Positions 1 through 5,233 of a stretch of 5,233 bases of DNA are shown here, one piece after another (positions within the stretch are counted from its first letter, which is position 1; every line of letters starts with the position of its first letter). Location: contig JALQWO010000002.1 in the NCBI GenBank assembly GCA_023258655.1, forward strand, positions 6,579 through 11,811. Direction: 5' to 3'. Both the position numbers and the translations under genes were made by a program. Source of the DNA: Bacteroidia bacterium. Its GTDB lineage: Bacteria; Bacteroidota; Bacteroidia; NS11-12g; UBA955. Under the pieces are notes generated by a model that saw only the letters and a list, made by a program, of their open reading frames with translations, ran no database searches and was not told where the DNA came from.

Positions 1-1672
1 CGATGGAACCCTGACACAAAATGGTATCCATCGGCAAGGTCACTGTGGGCGTTGAATTGACGCGAACATTGATTGAATCCGAAGCAATACATCCATTGTT
101 GTTTACCACCGCCCCGTATACACCGGCGCTTGAAACAGTGCGCACATTGGAAGAAGTACCGTCGTTCCACAAAACGGTACCGGGTATGGTAATGGTTAAA
201 TCCGTGCTCGCTCCGTCACACAAGGTGGTATCTTTACCCAAATTCAATGTGGGTTTGGGTTGAATGGTAATGGTTTGTGTTGTACTGTCGGGACAGTATT
301 GATCGGCCAACACGTATTTGATTTTCACCATACCCGTTGAGGTCGGAGAAAAACTGTTGCCTGTAAAGGTCTGTCCGTAAAAAGTTCCACCCGCAGTGGT
401 TGGTGTTAGTGTGATGGCCGGTCCGCCCTGACAAGCCGTCAAAGGCAATCCAGTAAAGGAAGGATCTACGTTGGGCTTCACCTTCACAATGACAGTATCA
501 ATTCCAGAACAACCATCCGTGCTGGTTGCTTCATGAATGATGGGATAGTCACCTACAGCAGCGAAACTGCGAGAGATCGTTTTGGTTGTACCGGTGATTC
601 CACCGCCCAAATCCCATCGGAAGGTAACCAATCCTGGGAATTTGTTGTCGAAGTCAAACTTGTTGCCCGCCAAACACTGAATACTGTCGTTGATCCAAAT
701 TCCGCTAGACGGACTTGGCACTACCCTCACCCACATATTGGCTGTATCTGTGCAGCCCGTTGGTTTGTTATCGTAAAGGGTTTCGCTTTTATAGTGAATG
801 CGATATTTGCCTGGCTTGGCATACGATTTACTCGGATTGGGTATGGTGGCACTGTCATCATCCGCAAAGTACCAAGTACGAATGTACGCACATTTCGGAA
901 TCTTGGCAAGTTGGGTGTTGTCGTCGAGTCTAAATATATGCCCTTCGAAACACTGAACCGTGTCGGTATTCTTCTCGAAAGGCTTACTGATGGGACGAGG
1001 AACGATGAAAATGGATTTTGGGGAGGTCGCAATATCAACACAGCCTAAGGCGGGTGATGCCACCAAGTTTACTGTAAAATTCCCTCCTTTACCGTAAGTG
1101 TGAGTGATGTTCACCCCAGTATCTTGGGTGCCGTCTCCAAAGATCCATGTGTATTTGATCCAACCAAAGGTGGCAGTACTGGTATTGGTGAAGGTAATTT
1201 TGTTTGTTTTCTCACAGCTATCGACCGTCCCTTTGTAAGTAAATCCCATCACCAAATTGTTGGTTTTGAAACTGATACTCGTTGATTTGGAGGTGAGATA
1301 GTCCGGACCTGATCCGTCGTGCTCGAAAATTGTGACGTAGTAGGTGGTATTGGGCTTTAAACCTGTAACAGTGCAGTTGTTGGTGATGTTGTTAAACACA
1401 ACAAAGTTTCCCGTACCCAATTCTTGGCCGGTACCAAAAACACTATTACTGAGGTAAGATGAGTTGTCTGTAGGGCTTGCATTGACAGCGCTAGCTTCTT
1501 TCATCAACACGATTCGCCATGCGCCATTGCCGGAAGTCCAAGTCAATTGCACGGATTTACAGGTGATTGTACCCGCCGTAAGATTCGATGCTGGCGTGGT
1601 GGGTTCTGCTCCATACAAGGACACTGCGACACACGCATTCAAACACAACAAAAACAGCAGTTTTCTCAGCAT
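1..1672 (-). CDS. Secreted modular surface protein with FN3, PKD and Ig-like modules (N-terminal part, probable T9SS cargo)
   Basis: An uninterrupted minus-strand frame gives 557 codons from ATG at 1672 and leaves the window at the left edge, so the C-terminus is missing. An in-frame TAA lies two codons upstream (1678-1676), which makes this ATG the first possible start; AAGGA abuts it. Residues 1-22 look like a signal peptide (MLRK, then a Leu-rich core, cut near YGA/EP). LNAC at 11-14 is a poor lipobox, so lipidation is less likely. Residues 24-138 resemble fibronectin type III (VQLTWTS, then GLKPNTTYYVTI). Three PKD-like modules follow at about 143-225 (WIFGDGTQDTG, HTYGKGGNFTV), 233-318 (WYFADDDSA, KSYAKPGKYRI) and 325-400 (FRWDLGGG, AAVGDYPI). 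Ig-like repeats typical of Bacteroidota cell-surface proteins start at 400 and 473 (LGKDTTLCDG, LWNDGTSS), with another from 541. Each module carries about one cysteine pair. Such proteins usually end in a T9SS sorting domain, which would lie outside the window. A role in adhesion or gliding is inferred; no enzymatic domain is visible. Confidence 0.88.
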   Translation of the reverse strand, partial: MLRKLLFLLCLNACVAVSLYGAEPTTPASNLTAGTITCKSVQLTWTSGNGAWRIVLMKEASAVNASPTDNSSYLSNSVFGTGQELGTGNFVVFNNITNNCTVTGLKPNTTYYVTIFEHDGSGPDYLTSKSTSISFKTNNLVMGFTYKGTVDSCEKTNKITFTNTSTATFGWIKYTWIFGDGTQDTGVNITHTYGKGGNFTVNLVASPALGCVDIATSPKSIFIVPRPISKPFEKNTDTVQCFEGHIFRLDDNTQLAKIPKCAYIRTWYFADDDSATIPNPSKSYAKPGKYRIHYKSETLYDNKPTGCTDTANMWVRVVPSPSSGIWINDSIQCLAGNKFDFDNKFPGLVTFRWDLGGGITGTTKTISRSFAAVGDYPIIHEATSTDGCSGIDTVIVKVKPNVDPSFTGLPLTACQGGPAITLTPTTAGGTFYGQTFTGNSFSPTSTGMVKIKYVLADQYCPDSTTQTITIQPKPTLNLGKDTTLCDGASTDLTITIPGTVLWNDGTSSNVRTVSSAGVYGAVVNNNGCIASDSINVRVNSTPTVTLPMDTILCQGSI

Positions 1673-1913
1673 TCCTTAAATAATTGCCAAATTTACGACT
1701 ATAAGACAAGGATTCCAATGAAAATGTTGCCAACCCCCAACAGGATATTCCATCAAAGTGCACAAAAGATGGCAAAAATCGAATCGCAAATGGCAAAAAA
1801 CAGCAGATGCAACGGCTCTTCAACCCATCATTTGAATACACATTTCCACCGTTGCGGATAACTTTCAGTTTGAAGCCGCAGAAAATCGTTGCATCTTCGC
1901 AAGGATTCCGAAA
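1673..1913. other. Divergent intergenic region between the surface-protein gene and ftsX
   Basis: These 241 bases separate two divergently read genes and must contain both promoters. The minus-strand one is clear (1688-1718). For ftsX I see only a weak candidate, TAACTTTC at 1859-1866, seven of eight positions of TAnnTTTG counting the free ones, with TTTG at 1831-1834 but a long 24-base gap. A direct repeat ATGGCAAAAA occurs at 1769-1778 and 1790-1799, 21 bases apart. No convincing small gene, tRNA or strong terminator is visible. Confidence 0.5.
1688..1718 (-). promoter_or_regulatory. Candidate Bacteroidota sigma-A promoter for the surface-protein gene
   Basis: On the minus strand, TAAATTTG (1695-1688) matches the Bacteroidota -7 consensus TAnnTTTG at every defined position. 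A TTG (1718-1716) stands 20 bases upstream as the -33 element, within the spacing reported for this phylum. Transcription would start near 1681-1685, giving a very short leader before the ATG at 1672. The match is seen directly; promoter activity is inferred. Confidence 0.45.
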
Positions 1914-2786
1914 ATGACGAACACAAGAAGAAAACCCAGTGCATGGCCATCGATTATATCACTATCGGCTGTTATGTTCATGCTTGGACTGCTGGGATTT
2001 TCACTCGTGGGATTCCAAGGCTTGAGCAAGCATCTGATGGAAAGCTCCAGCATCGACTTGTATTTCCAAGATGGCACAACCCCAGCACAAGTAAAAGCCA
2101 TGGAAAAAAAACTGCAACAGGAACCGTGGATTAAAAGCACAAAATACATCACGCCTGAAGAGGGTTTGAGAGAGATGGGCGACAAATACGATGGGGAAAT
2201 TCTCTCATTTGCCGAAAACATCGCCCTTCCGCTGAGTTTGGAATTATATCCCAAATCGGAATATGCCAACATCGCTTTCATTGACAGGGAATCCAAACAC
2301 TTGCGCACAATGCCTCAGGTGGAAGACGTTATCTACCAGCGCAATTGGGTGGAGAACATGACAGCCAATGTGCAACGCTTGCAACTCATTTTCGGGGCTT
2401 CCTCTATCATTGCCATCTTGATCGCAATTGCCCTGATTCAAAGCGCTACCAGACTGAGCATTTTCGCCAATCGGTTTTTGATCAAAAGTATGCAATTGGT
2501 TGGAGCGACCAACACGTTCATCGTAAAGCCCTACGTGCTGAATTTTGTGCGGTATTCACTCATTGCAATCCCCATAGCGATGGGACTCTTACTGACCGTA
2601 TTTTACGGATTGCCCATTGCATTTGAGGATTTTGCGATCATCCAAGATTTCACCCAACACATTGGGATGAATGAACTTTTGATTATTTGTATTTCGGTAT
2701 CGATATTTGGATTAATTTTGGCATCCTTCGGTAGTTGGTTGAGTACACGTCGCTACTTGAGAACCAAAATTGAAAATTTATATTAA
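1914..2786 (+). CDS. ftsX: Cell division protein FtsX
   Basis: This 290-residue protein has the FtsX layout: a short cytoplasmic N-terminus, a first membrane helix (about 12-34), a periplasmic domain (about 35-155), then three helices (about 157-178, 213-233 and 254-275). The family signature after helix 2 is present as KSMQLVGATNTFIVKP (191-206), and the periplasmic part contains the usual turn KYITPEEGLREM (77-88). In the known system, FtsX is the membrane partner of the ATPase FtsE, and the pair activates peptidoglycan hydrolases at the division septum. No ftsE is next to it; in Bacteroidota ftsE commonly lies elsewhere. The ATG at 1914 is supported by AAGGA at 1901-1905, eight bases upstream, the only well-spaced Shine-Dalgarno-like site in the operon. 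It is the first of four closely packed genes; the next begins five bases after its stop. Length is normal and nothing is broken. Confidence 0.93.
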   Translation: MTNTRRKPSAWPSIISLSAVMFMLGLLGFSLVGFQGLSKHLMESSSIDLYFQDGTTPAQVKAMEKKLQQEPWIKSTKYITPEEGLREMGDKYDGEILSFAENIALPLSLELYPKSEYANIAFIDRESKHLRTMPQVEDVIYQRNWVENMTANVQRLQLIFGASSIIAILIAIALIQSATRLSIFANRFLIKSMQLVGATNTFIVKPYVLNFVRYSLIAIPIAMGLLLTVFYGLPIAFEDFAIIQDFTQHIGMNELLIICISVSIFGLILASFGSWLSTRRYLRTKIENLY

Positions 2787-2791
2787 AAACC

Positions 2792-3031
2792 ATGAGTGCA
2801 TTGAAGAATAAAACCGCAAAGCAAGAAACCAAAACCCAGCCCATGCTGTTTGGTACAATGAATTATATCCTTACGGGTGTGTCAATTTTGGTACTGGTCA
2901 TTGGATTCATGTTGATGACAGGCACCGAAGATATTTACAACACCACCAAATTGACCGTGGCCCCCATTGTGGTATTCATCGGTTTCATTTTGGGTATAGT
3001 GGCAATTTTCTACAAGAAAAAAACATCCTAA
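2792..3031 (+). CDS. DUF3098 family small inner-membrane protein
   Basis: This 79-residue protein has a polar, Lys-rich N-terminus (1-17), a first hydrophobic helix (about 22-43: MNYILTGVSILVLVIGFMLM), a short loop (TGTEDIYNTTKLTVAP) and a second helix (about 56-74), ending in KKKTS. The FGTMNYIL start, the IGFMLMTG segment and the TVAPIVVFIGF segment match the pattern I know for DUF3098, a family of unknown function found in Bacteroidota next to ftsX and uppP. The positive C-terminal tail suggests both ends face the cytoplasm. The gene lies five bases after ftsX and three before uppP, so it is very likely co-transcribed and translationally coupled; there is no Shine-Dalgarno. A supporting role in envelope synthesis or division is inferred only from its neighbours. 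Confidence 0.88.
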   Translation: MSALKNKTAKQETKTQPMLFGTMNYILTGVSILVLVIGFMLMTGTEDIYNTTKLTVAPIVVFIGFILGIVAIFYKKKTS

Positions 3032-3034
3032 TCC

Positions 3035-3805
3035 ATGACGTGGATTGAGAATTTGATTCTCGCCGTGGTGGAGGGCGTCACAGAATTTTTGCCTGTCAGC
3101 AGCACGGGGCATCTCATGCTTACCCGTGAGTTTTTGGGGATGGACCCCAATGAACACGAAACTTATTTGATTGCCATTCAGTTTGGCGCGATTGCGAGTG
3201 TACTCACCTTGTATTGGAAAAAGTTCTTCAGCGCCAATGCTTGGAAGTTATACCCCATTTTGTTGATGGGTTTCGTTCCCGCGGCAGTCCTGGGGTTTTT
3301 GTTTGACGACCTATTGGAACAAATGCTCAAGGCACCATGGATTCCCGGGATCACGTTGATCGTTTTTGGTTTTGTATTGTTGAAGATAGAGAAAATATTC
3401 CCTCCAGGCGAGAAGGAAATCAACGATTTGACATTTTTGGAAAGTCTCAAAATTGGATTTTTTCAGTGCTTGGCGATGATCCCCGGGGTTAGTCGTTCCG
3501 CTGCAACCATAGCCGGCGGCTTGTTTGGCAAATTAAGTAGGCATGCGGCTACGGAGTTCTCTTTCCTGTTGGCTTTACCCACACTTACCGCCGCTGCTGG
3601 CTACAAAATGCTGAAACATTGGGATAGTCTCACATCAAGCCAAATCAATGACATTCTCATTGGCAACGTCATCAGTTTTGTCACTGCATTTTTTGCCGTA
3701 AGGTATTTTATACAATTCATCCAAGCCAAAGGGTTTGCTGTTTTCGGCTATTATCGCATTGCTGTTGGCAGTCTATTTCTCGCCTATTGGTTTCTCATCA
3801 AATAA
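3035..3805 (+). CDS. uppP: Undecaprenyl-diphosphatase UppP (BacA family)
   Basis: The 256-residue integral membrane protein is of the usual family length. UppP removes a phosphate from undecaprenyl diphosphate to regenerate the lipid carrier used for peptidoglycan and surface polysaccharides; its loss or overexpression affects bacitracin sensitivity. The first catalytic region is intact: EGVTEFLPVSSTGH (13-26), with the ExxxE pair Glu13/Glu17 and His26. The second is PGVSRSAAT (150-158), with Arg154 as the expected phosphate-binding residue. About seven to eight hydrophobic segments lie along the protein, including two inverted re-entrant units around these motifs, as known for the family. 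The gene starts three bases after the DUF3098 stop and ends two bases before the DUF4159 start, with no Shine-Dalgarno at either junction. In many Bacteroidota genomes truB follows uppP; here another gene does. Confidence 0.96.
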   Translation: MTWIENLILAVVEGVTEFLPVSSTGHLMLTREFLGMDPNEHETYLIAIQFGAIASVLTLYWKKFFSANAWKLYPILLMGFVPAAVLGFLFDDLLEQMLKAPWIPGITLIVFGFVLLKIEKIFPPGEKEINDLTFLESLKIGFFQCLAMIPGVSRSAATIAGGLFGKLSRHAATEFSFLLALPTLTAAAGYKMLKHWDSLTSSQINDILIGNVISFVTAFFAVRYFIQFIQAKGFAVFGYYRIAVGSLFLAYWFLIK

Positions 3806-3807
3806 CC

Positions 3808-4551
3808 ATGAAAAGCGTTGTAGGTGCGCTACTGAGTTTTACAGGAATTTATTTTACTGGAATTTCACCTTGTGAAGCAAAAACGCCTTACTCTTTCCCA
3901 AACCTGCGTGTGATTGCTTCTTCATCAGACGTTCAAACGAACGCGATCGCACCCAAACCCCTTTCGCTGGCAAGATTAAAATACAGCGGAGGTGGCGATT
4001 GGTACAGTAGCAGAACGGCCCTAACCAATTTGGCGAAATTTGTCAATCAGCAATTGCTCACACAACTTTCAACCACTGAAGCTGTGGTTGAGGTAGGATC
4101 ATCCGATTTGTTTCGCTATCCCTTTGTCTTCATGACGGGGCATGGCAATGTGGTTTTTTCCGAATCTGATGCATCAAACCTGAGAAACTATCTCATCAGT
4201 GGTGGTTTCTTACACATTTGCGATAACTTCGGGATGGACCCATTCATTAAACGAGAAATGAAAAAAGTCTTTCCGGAACTCACTTTCCAGGTTGTCCCAT
4301 TCACCCACCCTGTTTACAAAAGCGCTTATTCATTTCCCAATGGCCTGCCCAAAGTGCATGAGCACGAAGGCAAAGCACCCATTGGTTATGGATTGTTTTG
4401 GGAGGGAAAATTGGTGTGTTTTTACGACTATGAATGTGATTTGGGAAACGGATGGGAAGATCCAGAGGTATACAAAGATCCTGAAAGTGTGAGACAACAA
4501 GCACTGCGAATGGGAGCGAATTTGATCCAATTTGCCTTCACACAGAAATGA
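3808..4551 (+). CDS. DUF4159 domain-containing exported protein
   Basis: I take the ATG at 3808, giving 247 residues. An upstream in-frame TTG (3787) would overlap uppP and add seven polar residues before what reads as a signal peptide (MKSVVGALLSFTGIYF..., likely cut after CEA at 22-24). The mature protein fits DUF4159: LKYSGGGDWYSSRTALTNL (58-76), YPFVFMTGHGNVVFS (104-118), NLRNYLISGGFLHI (124-137), MKKVFPE (151-157), GLPKVHEHEGKAPIGYG (179-195), DLGNGWEDPEVYKD (211-224) and ALRMGAN (232-238). The function of the family is unknown. The fold looks Rossmann/glutamine-amidotransferase-like, but I see no catalytic triad and do not assign an activity. Cys138 sits in HICDN, where I recall HIDDN in relatives. 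The gene starts two bases after uppP and is the last of the operon; its stop codon overlaps the first base of the terminator stem. An envelope or periplasmic role is inferred from the signal peptide and neighbours. Confidence 0.88.
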   Translation: MKSVVGALLSFTGIYFTGISPCEAKTPYSFPNLRVIASSSDVQTNAIAPKPLSLARLKYSGGGDWYSSRTALTNLAKFVNQQLLTQLSTTEAVVEVGSSDLFRYPFVFMTGHGNVVFSESDASNLRNYLISGGFLHICDNFGMDPFIKREMKKVFPELTFQVVPFTHPVYKSAYSFPNGLPKVHEHEGKAPIGYGLFWEGKLVCFYDYECDLGNGWEDPEVYKDPESVRQQALRMGANLIQFAFTQK

Positions 4552-4598
4552 TGATAAAAAGAAAGACCCCGCCACGGCGGGGTCTTTCTTTTTATCAT
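4551..4598. terminator. Bidirectional intrinsic terminator between convergent genes
   Basis: The arms 4551-4573 and 4576-4598 are perfect reverse complements over 23 bp, around a two-base centre (AC, 4574-4575). The GC-rich core GACCCCGCC/GGCGGGGTC is flanked by A-rich DNA on the left and T-rich DNA on the right, so RNA from either strand forms a strong hairpin followed by a U-rich tract (TTTCTTTTT). It lies between the DUF4159 stop (4549-4551) and the minus-strand stop (4614-4612) and should terminate both transcripts. Confidence 0.93.
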
Positions 4599-4611
4599 TC
4601 CTTGAATTCGT

Positions 4612-5233
4612 CTACTTAACTTCCCTAATCCACACTTGCGGAACTGCGGCTTCATAGTAGAATATGCCACGGTTCGCATCTTTTTCCGAGGGGAAATCTT
4701 TCAAGTAAACATAGTAACTCTTGTTGGATGGGTCATAAATCTTGTAGGACAAAACCCCTTTCTTGTACAGATCTTTAATCTGTTTGTTGGCCTTGGCTTC
4801 TGAACTATGCAAACCAGCCACCAAATAAAATCCAGGTCCTGGCTTAACTTTCTCAATGGGAGGCAATTTGATTTTGGCCGTATCATTACCCATTCCCATG
4901 CTCTTCATGTCTTCCAAACTGGTAATGGTGGCTTCCTTGCTCATGCCAAATCCCCCATTGCCCTCGCCATCTCCATTTCCACCTTTGCCGTTCGAACTCA
5001 AATTTGCACTACCCTCTCCTTCTTCTCCCTCTCCATCATTGGAACTATTCAAATTAGCATCGCCTTCACCCCCATTACCCGAACCACTGCGTGCACCGCC
5101 ACCCAAGGCAGCAAATCCAATGAATGTGTGAAACTCATGAGAGTTCCCCAATGCGATTCTTTGGCCACCAGTTGGTGTATTGTAAGAGTATGATACTTTA
5201 ATATCGTCTTGGGGAGAAAAACCAATGTTTGCG
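4612..5233 (-). CDS. PorP/SprF-like outer-membrane protein with C-terminal SPOR-like domain (C-terminal part)
   Basis: The minus-strand frame is open from the right edge to TAG at 4614-4612, giving 206 visible residues; the start lies outside the window. Residues 1-43 (ANIGFSPQDDIKVSYSY... then GNSHEFHTFIGFAAL) match the last strands of PorP/SprF proteins, which end with a GSHEI-type strand and assist type IX secretion or surface display in Bacteroidota. Instead of stopping there, the protein continues through a low-complexity linker rich in Gly, Asn, Ser, Asp and Glu (about 44-96), a short Met/Lys/Pro segment, and a terminal domain of about 74 residues (133-206). That domain has the beta-alpha-beta-beta-alpha-beta pattern of SPOR: GFYLVAGLHSSEAKANKQI, YKKGVLSYKIYD, KSYYVYLKDFPSEKDANRG, and a last strand VWIREV. 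SPOR domains bind peptidoglycan stripped of stem peptides. The PorP/SprF call is fairly secure; the SPOR call rests on pattern only. An internal TTG at 5151 is not a start. Confidence 0.78.
   Translation of the reverse strand, partial: ANIGFSPQDDIKVSYSYNTPTGGQRIALGNSHEFHTFIGFAALGGGARSGSGNGGEGDANLNSSNDGEGEEGEGSANLSSNGKGGNGDGEGNGGFGMSKEATITSLEDMKSMGMGNDTAKIKLPPIEKVKPGPGFYLVAGLHSSEAKANKQIKDLYKKGVLSYKIYDPSNKSYYVYLKDFPSEKDANRGIFYYEAAVPQVWIREVK
4945..5103 (-). repeat. Low-complexity Gly/Asn/Asp/Glu linker with an imperfect internal duplication
   Basis: Within the PorP/SprF-like gene, these bases encode about 53 residues that are almost entirely G, N, S, D, E, K and A. Two imperfect copies of a unit can be seen: DANLNSSNDGEGE followed by SANLSSNGKGGNG. 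The segment joins the barrel end to the C-terminal domain and is expected to be disordered, acidic and flexible. Confidence 0.65.

Noticed and set aside
11..260. Checked whether the left end or any gene junction might carry a CRISPR array, tandem repeat or tRNA.
   Set aside because: No repeated units with regular spacers and no cloverleaf were seen; the sequence reads through as coding on the minus strand.
533..1048. A 171-codon plus-strand open frame opposite the surface-protein gene, with others at 21-263, 1100-1285 and 1464-1679.
   Set aside because: All lie antisense to a continuous 557-codon minus-strand frame with a signal peptide and clear PKD/FN3 motifs; their translations show no family pattern.
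1547..1861. A plus-strand frame of 104 codons spanning the surface-gene start and the intergenic region.
   Set aside because: It overlaps the start of the minus-strand gene, has low-complexity K/Q/N composition and no family pattern or clear start signal.
1831..1866. Possible ftsX promoter: TTTG at 1831 and TAACTTTC at 1859.
   Set aside because: The -7 box lacks the final G and the 24-base spacing is longer than usual; too weak to list as a promoter.
1853..1880. Possible hairpin TGCGG...CCGCA with an inner TTCA/TGAA stem ahead of ftsX.
   Set aside because: The stems are only five and four or five base pairs with a five-base bulge; not distinguishable from chance and no known riboswitch or leader pattern.
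1865..2308. A 147-codon minus-strand open frame opposite ftsX.
   Set aside because: It is antisense to a secure FtsX frame and has no recognisable motif; treated as a shadow.
3787..3807. Upstream TTG start for the DUF4159 gene.
   Set aside because: It would overlap uppP by 19 bases and prefix the signal peptide with polar residues; the ATG at 3808 fits both the operon spacing and the export signal.
4807..5193. Plus-strand open frames opposite the linker of the PorP/SprF-like gene (also 4856-5131, very Pro/Ser-rich).
   Set aside because: Their composition simply mirrors the Gly/Glu/Asn-rich linker on the other strand; the minus-strand frame has recognisable domains at both ends.

Overview
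The window looks like chromosomal DNA of a Bacteroidota bacterium (Flavobacteriia, Cytophagia, Chitinophagia or Saprospiria; I cannot narrow it further). The reasons are: a compact ftsX - DUF3098 - uppP cluster, where DUF3098 is a small membrane protein essentially confined to this phylum; a DUF4159 protein of the Bacteroidota type; a PorP/SprF-like barrel protein of the type IX secretion (T9SS)/gliding group; a long modular PKD/Ig-like surface protein; a TAnnTTTG-type promoter; and genes that mostly start without a Shine-Dalgarno sequence.

Layout. Positions 1-1672 (minus strand) hold the N-terminal 557 residues of a secreted surface protein with a signal peptide, an FN3-like module, three PKD-like modules and Ig-like repeats. 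It runs off the left edge. Positions 1673-1913 form a divergent intergenic region with a good candidate promoter for the surface protein. Positions 1914-4551 (plus strand) are a tight four-gene operon: ftsX, a DUF3098 gene, uppP and a DUF4159 gene, with gaps of 5, 3 and 2 bases. Positions 4551-4598 form a perfect 23-bp inverted repeat that serves as a bidirectional terminator. Positions 4612-5233 (minus strand) hold the C-terminal 206 residues of a PorP/SprF-like outer-membrane protein that enters at the right edge.

How it fits together. The plus-strand operon concerns the cell envelope. FtsX belongs to the division machinery that controls peptidoglycan hydrolysis, UppP recycles the undecaprenyl carrier lipid, DUF3098 is a small two-helix inner-membrane protein, and the DUF4159 protein carries a probable signal peptide. 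The two minus-strand genes point to T9SS-linked surface display: a typical modular cargo or adhesin on one side and a PorP/SprF-like partner on the other.

The most unusual item is that PorP/SprF-like protein. Its barrel end is followed without a stop by a Gly/Asn/Asp/Glu-rich linker and then a C-terminal domain whose pattern resembles the peptidoglycan-binding SPOR fold. This suggests an outer-membrane T9SS-type protein tethered to the cell wall. I found no tRNA, rRNA, CRISPR array, insertion sequence or phage gene.
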